DNA of 39,987 nucleotides from Pyrinomonadaceae bacterium (GTDB lineage: Bacteria > Acidobacteriota > Blastocatellia > Pyrinomonadales > Pyrinomonadaceae), in the NCBI GenBank assembly GCA_026129865.1, contig JAHCHG010000017.1:1-39987 (forward strand). The letters run 5' to 3'. The position numbers were made by a program, and so were the translations under genes. How positions within the stretch are numbered: the first letter of the stretch is position 1; every line of letters begins with the position of its first letter. Positions 15,906 through 24,156 of this stretch are shown here, piece after piece. The notes under the pieces are model-generated. The model was not told the origin of the DNA. It made no database searches and saw nothing but the letters and a program-made list of their open reading frames with translations.

Positions 15906-16313
15906 TCAATTTCCCTGGAGCTCACAATTGACCATCCAGTTTATGCCGAATTTATCGGTGAACATTCCGAATTTAGCGCCCCAAAAAGTATCTTGAAGCG
16001 GCATCGTTACCGTTCCTCCGTCGCTTAAACCGTTGAAAACACGTTCCGTTTCGGCTACGTCGTCAAACCCGAGCGCAAGCGTGATATTGCTTTCCTTTGC
16101 GACCGGATAGCCTATCGAATCCGCCGCCATGATCGTATTTCCATCGCCGAATGTGTAATCCGTGTGCAGGATCTTTCCTTTGCTTTCGGGCGATTCCATC
16201 GGCGAACCGTCGTAAAGGTTCTTTTCGCCGATCTCGCCGCCCAACACCGACTTGTAAAAGTTTAAGGCTTCCTCGCAAGTGCCCGGATAAGATAAATATG
16301 CATTTAGTTTCAT
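15906..16313 (-). CDS. VOC-family protein, PhnB-like
   Basis: The 135-residue product follows the PhnB/glyoxalase-like pattern: MKLNAYLSYPGTCEEALNFY, KSVLGGEIGE, ILHTDYTFGDGNTIMAAD and the C-terminal TFWGAKFGMFTDKFGINWMV. VOC proteins bind metal and small molecules and have very varied activities; the substrate cannot be told from sequence. It stands alone, with its promoter upstream of 16313 near a short palindrome. Confidence 0.85.
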   Translation of the reverse strand: MKLNAYLSYPGTCEEALNFYKSVLGGEIGEKNLYDGSPMESPESKGKILHTDYTFGDGNTIMAADSIGYPVAKESNITLALGFDDVAETERVFNGLSDGGTVTMPLQDTFWGAKFGMFTDKFGINWMVNCELQGN

Positions 16314-16365
16314 CGTTTTCCTCGTTTGATATATTTAATGTTCAAATTAAGAATACAGATCTTTA

Positions 16366-16394
16366 TTCCGCCTTACACCCTTTTTAAGGCGGAA
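16366..16394. repeat. Short palindrome TTCCGCCTT/AAGGCGGAA
   Basis: TTCCGCCTT (16366-16374) and AAGGCGGAA (16386-16394) form a perfect 9-bp stem with an 11-base loop. It resembles the GTTCCGCCTT half of the tandem array at 34339. It lies between divergent genes and may be a dispersed repeat rather than a terminator. Confidence 0.6.
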
Positions 16395-16441
16395 CGAGCG
16401 GAGTATAACACGGAAAACTGCTTCAAAAGGAAAGGACCCGA

Positions 16442-17116
16442 ATGAGCAAAATAGAACCTTCAGTTTTCAAATTCCTATCGGAACTTGAAAAAAACAACGA
16501 TCGCGATTGGTTTACGGCGAACAAAAAGCGCTTTGAATCGGAGGCGAAAGAACCGTTTCTCAATTTTTTGGAAGATCTGCGAACTCGTCTGGCAAAATCG
16601 GAACCCGAACTTTCGAAAATTCCGGTGAAGAAGATGATGTTTCGCATTTACCGGGACATTCGGTTTTCAAAAGACAAAAGTCCGTATAAAACACATCTTA
16701 CCGCGCTTATTTCACCTGAAGGAACGAAGAACAAGACATTTCCGGCGCATTATCTGCATATTTCGGCGGACGAATGTTTTCTTGCCGGCGGGGCGTATTT
16801 TATTGAAAATGCAGACGTTTTATATCGCGTTCGACGGTTTGTGTTCGATAATTCCGAAAGGTTTGAAAAGTTGATAAACGCCGGATCGTTCAAGGAAAAT
16901 TTCGGCGAAATGCAGGGCGAAAAACATAAAAGAATTCCGCCGGAATTTAAGGAATTTCACGAACGGCAGCCGCTTATCGCTAACAAGCAGTTTTACTGGA
17001 GTGCGAATCTTTCACCGAAAAATCTGCAAAAAGACGGCGCGGCGGAATTAATAGTCGAAAAAATCCAAGCCGCCGCGGAAATTAGAAAATTCTTTATCGA
17101 AGCTTTGGACGAATAG
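16442..17116 (+). CDS. DUF2461 family protein
   Basis: The 224-residue product matches DUF2461 (TIGR02453-like): FKFLSELEKNNDRDWFTANKK near the start, then KMMFRIYRDIRFSKDKSPYK, FPAHYLHIS and PLIANKQFYW. The family is widespread and its function is unknown. AAAGGA lies shortly before the ATG. It appears to be a single-gene unit. Confidence 0.9.
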   Translation: MSKIEPSVFKFLSELEKNNDRDWFTANKKRFESEAKEPFLNFLEDLRTRLAKSEPELSKIPVKKMMFRIYRDIRFSKDKSPYKTHLTALISPEGTKNKTFPAHYLHISADECFLAGGAYFIENADVLYRVRRFVFDNSERFEKLINAGSFKENFGEMQGEKHKRIPPEFKEFHERQPLIANKQFYWSANLSPKNLQKDGAAELIVEKIQAAAEIRKFFIEALDE

Positions 17117-17179
17117 AAAAGTTGAACCGCAATTGAAAGATCGTTAAAAAAGTGAGAGATCTGGATAGATTCGCTGGAT

Positions 17180-17575
17180 TCAGTTTATGTAAACCGCAAG
17201 GAATACGCCCGAAAAATAGATCCAGGTTGCGGCAAACAAAATGTGAACCACAGTTTCAAAGCGTTTTCCCCGCCATAGTTCGGCAGAATAGCCGAAAAAC
17301 TGAACAACAAGGCGCGCGAACCAGAAAATTCCGATCCCAAAACAAACACGCTTTCCAAGCTCCGTTTCGACCAGATCTCTTGCCGAGGTCAGACAAAGCG
17401 CACCCATCAAAAGCAGTATGAATGCGACGAAAAACGTGTGAACGTACATCATTTCCCGGTTGATCAGGCTAAGCGGTTTCAGCTCGGTCGACCATTGAAA
17501 ATATCGCGGAAAAATGACATGCACCAAAGCGAGTGAGATCATCAACGCGCCGGCGATCTTAAGATGAAGTTCCAT
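17180..17575 (-). CDS. Four-helix membrane protein, unknown function
   Basis: The 131-residue product has four hydrophobic segments, at about residues 5-25, 45-65, 80-97 and 105-128. A histidine within the first segment (LALVHVIFPRYF) and another near residue 46 could bind haem or metal, but this is speculation. It overlaps the preceding methyltransferase gene by 17 bp and ends the overlapping minus-strand series that begins at 19427. Confidence 0.7.
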   Translation of the reverse strand: MELHLKIAGALMISLALVHVIFPRYFQWSTELKPLSLINREMMYVHTFFVAFILLLMGALCLTSARDLVETELGKRVCFGIGIFWFARLVVQFFGYSAELWRGKRFETVVHILFAATWIYFSGVFLAVYIN

Positions 17576-18323
17576 TCTTTTCTAAGATAAAAGATGTCAC
17601 AAAGGGAGTTATTTTTATTTCTCTAGCGATTTTCAGTCCCGCGGAATCAAACGCATTAACCCAGGTTTTGCGCGAATGAAAGTGAAACGCTCCGGCTGTG
17701 TACGCCAATAAATTCGGCAGATCGCGCAGATGTTCGGTAACAACTATTCGACCGTCGGGTTTAACTATCCGAGAAAGCTCTTTGAAAAGCGCTGAGCGTT
17801 CGTCCGAATCTCTAATCTCGTGCGCTGAAAGAATTAGAAAAACGGCATCGGCAAAATTGTTTTCGAGCGGAATTTTTCCGGTTCTTGTTTGTAACGTTCC
17901 GCGAAACGGCGGATAGGCTTTTCGTGCCCTTTTAATGGATATTTCCGTGTGCTTTTCCGGATCGTAAAAATCGAGAACCATAAGATCGGCATCAGGAAAT
18001 TTCGAATTAAGCAATTCACTTGTTTCGTCAAAACCCGCATTTATATTGACGATCGCGGCGCCTTTTTTGAATTTGATTTTGCCGAGCCAATCCAGCGTAT
18101 AAAGATTTGAAAGATCGTAAACGTAAAACGAAACTACGAGCGAGACCAGGATCGAAACAAAAGCCGGAAGACAAATAATGACAATAACGACCCGCGCGGT
18201 TCCGCCGAGAAATTCTCCGAGCGCGATCAGCATCCAGATACCGCCGACCGCCAAAACATAATAATGCCAGTTGAACCGGACGATATTTGCGACACCTTCG
18301 AAGGTCTTTCTCATCCGTTCCAT
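17559..18323 (-). CDS. Membrane-anchored class I methyltransferase-like protein
   Basis: The 254-residue product has two membrane segments near residues 22-40 and 45-70, then a methyltransferase-like domain: GAAIVNINAGFDETSELL in place of the usual glycine-rich motif I, PDADLMVLDFYDP, IPLENNFADAVFLILSAHEI and LSRIVKPDGRIVVTEHL. The last two are typical SAM-methyltransferase motifs. An alternative ATG at 18314 would overlap the upstream stop as ATGA, a classical coupling arrangement. Substrate unknown; genes on both sides are membrane or DUF2071 proteins. Confidence 0.75.
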   Translation of the reverse strand: MERMRKTFEGVANIVRFNWHYYVLAVGGIWMLIALGEFLGGTARVVIVIICLPAFVSILVSLVVSFYVYDLSNLYTLDWLGKIKFKKGAAIVNINAGFDETSELLNSKFPDADLMVLDFYDPEKHTEISIKRARKAYPPFRGTLQTRTGKIPLENNFADAVFLILSAHEIRDSDERSALFKELSRIVKPDGRIVVTEHLRDLPNLLAYTAGAFHFHSRKTWVNAFDSAGLKIAREIKITPFVTSFILEKNGTSS

Positions 18324-19042
18324 TTTTCGATCACACCTTTCTCCCAGCGGTACGGTATCTGTTCAACGATAAATGCATTTGCCGGAATCGCGCGGGGAAA
18401 TTTCTTCAGAAATCCGATCTCCTGTTCGATGATCTCCAGCGGCTGAGGTTTCCAATTCTGCCGAACGCCTTCGATGATCGTAACGTTTCGTGTTTCCTCG
18501 TTAAAAGTAAACGTAAAGGGAAGCGGACCGGCAAATTTTCGCGCCTGTTTCCAGTTCTGAAACGGCGAATTTACGGGAAGAGGCGCTTCGTCGTCCATTT
18601 CAACAACGATCCTCACATCCGAATTCTTTGAAACGATCTCGATGCGATTGCCCGCTTTTTCCATCGAAATTTCCTTAACCGAGTAATTGTAATGAGTAAA
18701 AATATTCCCGAAAAATGCGAGCCGGCGGCTGCTTGTCTCGGATTTTAAGATATAAAGCCCGCGCATGCTGCGCCCGGCGTTATTTACATATCTGACAAAA
18801 ACTCGATAGCCGATGAGGAAAAAACTGTTGCCAAGAGCTTCGGGAATTCCTTTCGGACGCAGCGCCCTCGTTTGAACCAGCGCGACTGCTACAAAAGCGT
18901 GGCTATCATCAAAGAGATCCGGTTCCAGACACGCGGGTAAATGATCTTTAACGTCTTCTTTCGGAACCGCGAACGCCAGAACGACGGAGCTTTCGAAAAA
19001 AGCGTCGACAGCGAAGGGGTGATTTTTAAGAAATGACAGCAT
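18311..19042 (-). CDS. DUF2071 family protein (YqjF-like)
   Basis: I start at the ATG giving MLSFLKNHPFAVDAFFESS (243 residues); the longer frame adds an unlikely leader that overlaps the DoxX-like gene further. Features include ESSVVLAFAVPKEDVKDHLP, DDSHAFVAVALVQTRALRPKG, YRVFVRYVNNAGRSMRGLYI and GPLPFTFTFNEET, which match DUF2071 acetoacetate-decarboxylase-like proteins. No catalytic lysine can be assigned confidently. The DUF2071 and DoxX-like pairing is common in bacteria. Confidence 0.8.
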   Translation of the reverse strand: MLSFLKNHPFAVDAFFESSVVLAFAVPKEDVKDHLPACLEPDLFDDSHAFVAVALVQTRALRPKGIPEALGNSFFLIGYRVFVRYVNNAGRSMRGLYILKSETSSRRLAFFGNIFTHYNYSVKEISMEKAGNRIEIVSKNSDVRIVVEMDDEAPLPVNSPFQNWKQARKFAGPLPFTFTFNEETRNVTIIEGVRQNWKPQPLEIIEQEIGFLKKFPRAIPANAFIVEQIPYRWEKGVIEKWNG

Positions 19043-19427
19043 TCTGCGGGTTTTTGCCGATGATAAATTCGTTATAGTAAACAACGAAAACAAAGAAACC
19101 CGCAAACAGAAGGTTGAAATATCCGAAAAGTAAAAGCTCTTTCGCGAAAACGATTTCAATGAGGTTCATGATAAGAACAAGCGCTATCTGAACCGCTGCG
19201 TTAATCCGGCTCCAAATACGGCTGACGATCCAGACCGCCATTGCGATCTCGGCAAGACCGATCATTTTCGTCAGACTTTGTGCGTGCTCTTCGCCCAGAA
19301 TTCGTCCAACGATCTGCGCGTGCCGCGGAACAAAGTCTAATAATTTGGCGATCAAACCGTTTGCAAACCAGACGAGCGCGATCGCAAAAACTAAAATTTT
19401 ATGAATTTGCCGGTTCCGTTTTTTCAT
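19026..19427 (-). CDS. DoxX-like membrane protein
   Basis: The product from MKKRNRQIHKILVFAIALVWF (133 residues) has four membrane segments and the pattern WFANGLIAKLLDFVPRH, with a following MIGLAEIAMAVWIVS, typical of DoxX-like (DUF4345/PF13781-type) proteins. The earlier in-frame start is rejected because it lies deep inside the VOC gene. It overlaps both the VOC gene upstream and the DUF2071 gene downstream, which supports one operon. Confidence 0.8.
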   Translation of the reverse strand: MKKRNRQIHKILVFAIALVWFANGLIAKLLDFVPRHAQIVGRILGEEHAQSLTKMIGLAEIAMAVWIVSRIWSRINAAVQIALVLIMNLIEIVFAKELLLFGYFNLLFAGFFVFVVYYNEFIIGKNPQNAVIS

Positions 19428-19821
19428 CGCTCGAAGGCATGAACAGAGCATTCCAGCGATGTCCGTCCAAATCAACAAATGCGAAACCGTACATCCAATC
19501 CATCACATCGCCCGGTTCGGAAAATATCACACCGCCTGCGGCGCGCACTTTTTCGGCTAGATCTTCAACGTCTTCGCGGCTGTCGGCGCTGAACGAGACC
19601 AGAATTTCCGTCCCGGCAGATGGGTCGCTTATCGGATTTTTCGAATAAAATTTAAACTGTTCCTCTTCGACGAGCATAATCACGTTTTTTCCGAAACGCA
19701 GCGCCGTCATTTGCGGAGTTTCGCCCGGACCGCTCTGAAATTCAAATCCGAGTTTCGTAAAAAACTGCCTCGACCGCGCCACGTCTTTGACGGGCAAATT
19801 TAACCACACTTCTCTATTCAT
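19399..19821 (-). CDS. VOC-family protein (glyoxalase-like)
   Basis: The 140-residue product shows the VOC pattern: VWLNLPVKDVARSRQFFTKL, GFEFQSG, VIMLVEEEQF and the C-terminal DWMYGFAFVDLDGHRWNALFM. This subtype often occurs with PhnB-like and AHSA1 genes, as here. It begins with ATGA overlapping the DUF1801 stop. The substrate is unknown. Confidence 0.85.
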   Translation of the reverse strand: MNREVWLNLPVKDVARSRQFFTKLGFEFQSGPGETPQMTALRFGKNVIMLVEEEQFKFYSKNPISDPSAGTEILVSFSADSREDVEDLAEKVRAAGGVIFSEPGDVMDWMYGFAFVDLDGHRWNALFMPSSDEKTEPANS

Positions 19822-20186
19822 TTTCTTTTCCCCTTTTTTAGATTTTCAGCCACGCGAAATTTCGTGATCTCTTCGACAAGGTCCAGCGGCAGCGTTTGGT
19901 CAAGCGGGAACTGAAGCGCGCCTTTCGACGTTTTTAAGCCGTCGAACCGATGCTTGAAAGTTTCCATCGCCGCCGCTCCCGGATAAAAACCGATATGATT
20001 TTTGAACGCCGCAAAATGAACTAGATTGCCGTTTAATTCAAATGTCGGAATCTGGTAGCTGATCGCTTCTGCCGCGTCGGGCGCCGCTTTTCGAATAGTT
20101 TTCCGAACCTCTTCCAATTTGCTTTGCACTTTCGACGGAAACGCTTGAATGTAACTGTCAATGTTTTTGAACTTTTCGTTTTCCAT
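19818..20186 (-). CDS. DUF1801 family protein (YdhG-like)
   Basis: The 122-residue product from MENEKFKNIDSYIQAFP has the DUF1801 pattern: KLEEVRKTIRKAAPDAAEAISYQIPTF (in parts: EEVRKTIRKAAPDA, EAISYQIPTF), LVHFAAFKNHIGFYPG and LDLVEEITKFRVAENLK. Members include the frataxin-like B. subtilis iron chaperone YdhG, though many are uncharacterised. The longer start overlaps the PhnB-like gene and is less likely. Confidence 0.83.
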   Translation of the reverse strand: MENEKFKNIDSYIQAFPSKVQSKLEEVRKTIRKAAPDAAEAISYQIPTFELNGNLVHFAAFKNHIGFYPGAAAMETFKHRFDGLKTSKGALQFPLDQTLPLDLVEEITKFRVAENLKKGKRK

Positions 20187-20202
20187 AAATTCACGCGCCC
20201 GC

Positions 20203-20679
20203 TTACGCATTTTTCAATGCTTCGATATCAAGCTTTTTCATTTTTAAGAGCGCTTTCATCACGCGTTCCGACCGTTGCGGATCGCTTGTAAGATCGCTCA
20301 ATACGGCAGGAACGATCTGCCAGGAAAGTCCAAATTTGTCTTTCACCCAGCCGCATTGAACTTCTTCGCCTTCTTCTGTGAAGTTTTCCCAGAAATAATC
20401 GATCTCTTCCTGCGTTTCACAAATGACCTGAAGCGAGATCGCTTCGTTAAACTCGAACAAAGGTCCGCCGTTAAGCGCCGTGAAAGGCTGACCGTCTAGT
20501 GTAAATTCGACGGTCATTACGCTGCCCGCTTTTTTGCCGTGAATCTCGAAACCTTCGTTTGTATAAAGACTTACCTTTCCAACGGACGAGTTCTTGAAGA
20601 CCGAAACATAGAAATTCGCCGCGTCTTCGGCTTGGTCGTCAAACCATAAACAAGGCTTTATTTTCTGTCTGATAGACAT
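20203..20679 (-). CDS. VOC-family protein, PhnB-like
   Basis: The 158-residue product has the PhnB pattern: QKIKPCLWFDDQAEDAANFY, VSVFKNSSVG, VMTVEFTLDGQPFTALNGGP, and WVKDKFGLSWQIVP followed by a helical tail with SERVMKALLKMKKLDIEAL. Many such proteins were once annotated as 3-demethylubiquinone methyltransferases, which is not supported. AGGAGG lies close upstream of the ATG. It lies 15 bp after the SRPBCC gene. Confidence 0.87.
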   Translation of the reverse strand: MSIRQKIKPCLWFDDQAEDAANFYVSVFKNSSVGKVSLYTNEGFEIHGKKAGSVMTVEFTLDGQPFTALNGGPLFEFNEAISLQVICETQEEIDYFWENFTEEGEEVQCGWVKDKFGLSWQIVPAVLSDLTSDPQRSERVMKALLKMKKLDIEALKNA

Positions 20680-20694
20680 TTCGATACCTCCTGT

Positions 20695-21111
20695 TCAGCG
20701 GCTTTCCGCGTATTTCTTAAAATTATCGAGAATCGCCTGCCAGCCGTCGCGCTGCATCTCGACGGAATTTTCAGATTCGGCTTCGAAGGTTGTTTTGATG
20801 TGCGTTTCACCGTTTTTTTCTTCGAAATTCGTTTCGACCTTTCTTCCGTCAGAAATTGTGTACTCGATTCTTCGATTCTCGATAACTTCGTCGTAAACGC
20901 CTTCAAAATCGAAACCGAAGCTTCCGTCCCTGGCTTCCATGCGGCTTAAAAATTTGCCGCCTTTCCGCAGGTCGTTTTCCGCATGCGGAGTATGCCATTC
21001 GTCCGAGGCGTTGTTCCAATTCTTTATATGTTCGGGTTCGGTCCAATATTCCCAGACCTTTGCGACCGGCGCATCAACCGCCGCATTTATAGTTATTTTT
21101 TCTCCTGCCAT
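20695..21111 (-). CDS. SRPBCC/AHSA1-like protein
   Basis: The 138-residue product from MAGEKITINAAVDAPVAKVW has the AHSA1 pattern, EYWTEPEHIKNWNNASDEWH, and the C-terminal RDGWQAILDNFKKYAES helix. GGGAG lies nine bases before the ATG, which favours this start. It begins two bases after the VOC gene at 21114 and belongs to the same operon. PhnB-like and AHSA1 genes often occur together. Confidence 0.87.
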   Translation of the reverse strand: MAGEKITINAAVDAPVAKVWEYWTEPEHIKNWNNASDEWHTPHAENDLRKGGKFLSRMEARDGSFGFDFEGVYDEVIENRRIEYTISDGRKVETNFEEKNGETHIKTTFEAESENSVEMQRDGWQAILDNFKKYAESR

Positions 21112-21113
21112 TT

Positions 21114-21569
21114 TTAATTCTCCCTTTGTTCGTTTGAATATCCGATCATCCATTGGATCCCGAATTTATCGACCAGCATACCGAAATAATCGCCCCAAAA
21201 GGCATCATCCATCGGCATGACTTTGTTTCCGCCTTCGGAAAGCTTTTCGAAAAGTCTGTCCGCTTCCGCCTTGCTTTCGGTGTCGATGGCGATGTTAAAA
21301 CGGCTTTCGCCGTCAAAATTGGCGTTCATAAACTTCGGCGTATCGTTTCCCATCAGCGTATTGTTTTTGCCGACCGGCAGCGAAATATGCATTATCTTTT
21401 CCATTTCGTCCGGCGCGAGTTCGCCCATGCCGCCGCAGCCTTCTTCGTCTTTCGGCATATCTTTCCAACGCATAACCGCGGTAAATTCGCCGCCGAAAAC
21501 CGATCTGTAAAAATTAAAAGCTTCTTCCGCGTTACCGTCGAACGCGATTGACGGATTGATTGATTTCAT
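21114..21569 (-). CDS. VOC-family protein, PhnB-like; first gene of operon
   Basis: The 151-residue product has MKSINPSIAFDGNAEEAFNF, YRSVFGGEFTAVMRW and the C-terminal AFWGDYFGMLVDKFGIQWMI, all PhnB-type. AGGAGAT lies eight bases before the ATG. It appears to open the overlapping minus-strand series down to 17180. The 71-bp conserved element at 21601-21671 lies just upstream, with a possible -10 TAAATT at its gene-proximal end. Confidence 0.88.
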   Translation of the reverse strand: MKSINPSIAFDGNAEEAFNFYRSVFGGEFTAVMRWKDMPKDEEGCGGMGELAPDEMEKIMHISLPVGKNNTLMGNDTPKFMNANFDGESRFNIAIDTESKAEADRLFEKLSEGGNKVMPMDDAFWGDYFGMLVDKFGIQWMIGYSNEQREN

Positions 21570-21600
21570 AAAATATCTCCTGAAAATAATTTGATGTCTG

Positions 21601-21671
21601 AAAATTTACCACCAAAAACCGGTTCTGTCGCTGTGCGATTACGTCGATTCGCAAGGTTGATTGCGACAAAA
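21601..21671. promoter_or_regulatory. Conserved 71-bp control element, copy A
   Basis: This block aligns without gaps to 33537-33607, with about 53 of 71 identities by hand count. Shared pieces are AAAATTTACCACC at one end and GCGACAAAA at the other, with TCGC, GTGCG and ATTCGC between. It holds an inverted pair TGTCGC...GCGACA. Both copies stand 26-32 bp upstream of a VOC gene; this copy is also 20 bp upstream of the GlxA-type regulator. It is probably an operator and promoter; the binding protein is inferred. Confidence 0.7.
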
Positions 21672-21691
21672 TATTCGATTACCTTTTTTGT

Positions 21692-22678
21692 ATGAAAAAG
21701 ATCTCTATTCTCGTACCGAAGATGGCTGTCATCGAAGCCGTGGCGGATCCGAATTATATATTCAAAACCGTAAACCGGTTTCGTGAACAAGCCGGAATGC
21801 CGCCGGTTTTCGCCGTTGAAACCGTCGGTCTTGAAAAGAACGTAATGCTCGAAAACGGACTTTTTACCGTAAACGTCGATAAATTGACCGGCGAAGTTGA
21901 AGAAACCGACCTGATCGTAATTCCCGCAATGAAAGGAGATCTCGATGCGGCGATCGACGAGAACCGCGGATTTCTGCCGTGGATCAGATCGATGTCGGAA
22001 AACGGAGCGGAAGTCGCTTCGCTTTGCATCGGGGCATTTTTGCTTGCGGAAACCGGATTGCTCGACGGCAGAAAATGTTCGACTCACTGGATCTTCGCGG
22101 ACGAATTTCGGCGGTGATTTCCGCGCGTCGATCTCGTCGACGACAGGATAATTACCGAAGAGAACGGCGTCTATTCCTCCGGCGGCGCGACGAGCTATTG
22201 GAACCTTTTGCTCTATTTGGTCGAAAAATTTACCGATCGCGAAACCGCTGTTTTGATCTCGAAATTTTTCGCGATCGACATCGACCGCGACTCTCAATCC
22301 GCTTTTATCTTGTTCAACGGGCAGAAAGATCACAACGACGAAGAGGTTAAACAGGCGCAGGAATATATCGAGCAAAATTTCGAAGAAAAGATAAATGTCG
22401 AAAATCTTGCAGGAAAGTTTGCCGTCGGACGACGAAGTTTTGAGCGTCGTTTTAAGAAGGCGACGAACAATTCGATCATTGAATATGCCCAGCGCGTTAA
22501 GATCGAAGCCGCAAAACGCGAATTTGAACGCAGCGCGAAAAATGTCAACGAGGTGATGTTCGACGTCGGTTATTCCGATAACAAAGCTTTTCGCTCCGTT
22601 TTCAAAAAGATCACCGGTTTGACGCCGGTCGAATACCGCAAAAAGTTTTCAAAGATCGCGGAATCTGCCGGGGCGTGA
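21692..22678 (+). pseudogene. GlxA-type AraC regulator with in-frame TGA
   Basis: The first 141 residues form a DJ-1/PfpI-like domain (ETDLIVIPAMKGD, SLCIGAFLLAETGLLDGRKC with Cys112, STHW). A TGA at 22115-22117 interrupts it. Reading continues in the same frame with FPRVDLVDDRIITEENGVYS, SGGATSYWNLLLYLVEKF and a C-terminal AraC domain (NVENLAGKFAVGRRSFERRF, YAQRVKIEAAKREFERS, DVGYSDNKAFRSVFKKITGL). One base change would restore CGA (Arg). The DNA-binding part could still be made from ATG 22208. Options are a recent nonsense mutation, a sequencing error or read-through. Confidence 0.85.
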
Positions 22679-22786
22679 AAGCGAGCTGTTGAAACGGCGG
22701 CGATTTGCCGGTAATCTTAAAAAGTTTGAAAATACTTTTTCCGGTTTCCCGATTTATCTAACATTTAGCCTACAGGAGCTTTTTCG

Positions 22787-23554
22787 ATGGATTCGCAGCG
22801 AGCGGGCTCGTATTTCCCACTGACAAAACGAACGAAACAGGGCGAGCTTTATGTGCGGCGCGACGACGCGCAAATGCAGATCGAAGCTGTCGCGGAACGC
22901 GAGATCGCCGAAATTCGACCTCGCTTGTATGTTACAGATCGTGCAGACGAACTTTATTTACTCGATGAAACCCTCGTATTTCTCTACCGCCGCGCGCTTT
23001 TCGAGCGCGACGATTCGCTTGCCGAAGCGATCTTCATTGCCATGGACGTTCGCATCGTAAAACTTTTATTGAAACATAAGAATAGCGGATTTATTCACGG
23101 CTGCGAATTTGACGATTTTCTTCAGGACGTCCGAATTTCCGTCCTCAGAAAGATCGGCGACCTCGCGTCCGATATCGGCGATTTTGCACAGGTCCAATTC
23201 GGTTCTTTCGTTTCCAGCGAGGCAAAATGCGTCGGGAAAAAGAATTTCGGACTTAAAGAGCGCGAACGGATCGACGATCATTCGGGGCGCGATGACGATA
23301 ACGATTCGGACTTGCTGGAAAATGCGGTTTCGCCCGATCCGGGACCGGAGTTCAAAGCTATGCTCCGGCAGGGATGGTCGCAATTTTCAGACGAACAAAG
23401 GACGATCGTTTGTATGCTGCTCGACGGATTTCAGTCGGAAAGCAAGGACCCGAACGAAACAACTATCAGCAGCTATTTGAACGTTACTTCGCGGACGATT
23501 AGAAATAAGATCGGGGAAATTCGCCGGATCGCTGCGGAAGCGGTTGAGAGGTAA
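22787..23554 (+). CDS. Sigma-70-like transcription factor
   Basis: The 255-residue product has a central acidic helical segment (EFDDFLQDVRISVLRKIGDL) like sigma region 2 and a C-terminal helix-turn-helix (ETTISSYLNVTSRTIRNKIG) like region 4, after WSQFSDEQRTIVCMLLDGF. It is shorter than housekeeping sigma factors and diverged from ordinary ECF proteins; a sigma-like regulator is likely but not certain. CAGGAG lies before the ATG. It is followed by the XRE gene four bases later, forming a three-gene cassette with the IrrE-UvrD fusion. Confidence 0.7.
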   Translation: MDSQRAGSYFPLTKRTKQGELYVRRDDAQMQIEAVAEREIAEIRPRLYVTDRADELYLLDETLVFLYRRALFERDDSLAEAIFIAMDVRIVKLLLKHKNSGFIHGCEFDDFLQDVRISVLRKIGDLASDIGDFAQVQFGSFVSSEAKCVGKKNFGLKERERIDDHSGRDDDNDSDLLENAVSPDPGPEFKAMLRQGWSQFSDEQRTIVCMLLDGFQSESKDPNETTISSYLNVTSRTIRNKIGEIRRIAAEAVER

Positions 23555-23558
23555 ACCA

Positions 23559-24149
23559 ATGGACAACAATCAATTAGCCGAGGTCCTTGAAGAATACGCG
23601 CTTGCGTCGCCGGACGAATTCGATCAAAGCGTTTTGCGCCGGTTCAAGGACAAATATCCGCAGTTCTCCGGCGAACTTGAAGATTTTGCGGTAGCGCAGA
23701 CCATCGCGAAATGCTCGCCGGAAGTGGAATTATCGGCGCAGCAAGAAGCGCATTACCGCACATCTGCGCTCGAAGCGCTGCGAAGCGTCCGCGGCGAAAT
23801 GCAGACAGTTTTGCACAGCCTGATCGAAACGGCAAAAGTAAAAGGACTCAATCGAAAAGAACTTGCGGAAAAACTTGGTTTAAGCGTTTCACTCGTTCAA
23901 TATCTCGAAAAACGACGGCTCGAATTTTCATCCATCCCGAAAAAACTCATCGAAAAGATCGCGTCCGTATTGGAGCAAAGCGAAGCATCGGTCGTAGAGT
24001 TTCTTAACCTGCCGTCCGCCGGGACGGCAAACGCAAATTTTAAGACGGCGACGCGACCGGAAGCTCTAAAGCCCAAAAAATTTGAAGAAGCGGTGCGCGA
24101 AGATCAATCGCTGTCGCACGAAGAAAAGCAAAAGCTTTTAGAAATATGA
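23559..24149 (+). CDS. XRE-family helix-turn-helix regulator
   Basis: The 196-residue product starts at the ATG preceded by GAGAGG; an upstream TTG is possible but overlaps the previous gene. The N-terminal part (LEEYALASPDEFDQSVLRRF, DKYPQFSGELEDFA) is acidic and helical. The XRE domain lies near residues 95-145 (NRKELAEKLGLSVSLVQYLE, KRRLEFSSIPKKLIEKIASV). In ImmR/ImmA and DdrO/IrrE systems an XRE repressor is cut by a linked IrrE/ImmA protease; here the protease is fused to the next gene product. That parallel is inference. Confidence 0.85.
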   Translation: MDNNQLAEVLEEYALASPDEFDQSVLRRFKDKYPQFSGELEDFAVAQTIAKCSPEVELSAQQEAHYRTSALEALRSVRGEMQTVLHSLIETAKVKGLNRKELAEKLGLSVSLVQYLEKRRLEFSSIPKKLIEKIASVLEQSEASVVEFLNLPSAGTANANFKTATRPEALKPKKFEEAVREDQSLSHEEKQKLLEI

Positions 24150-24156
24150 AAGTTTT

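Noticed and set aside
22115..22117. Selenocysteine or recoded TGA
   Set aside because: The expected residue is Arg, no adjacent stem-loop is obvious, and other genes in the window use TGA as a stop.
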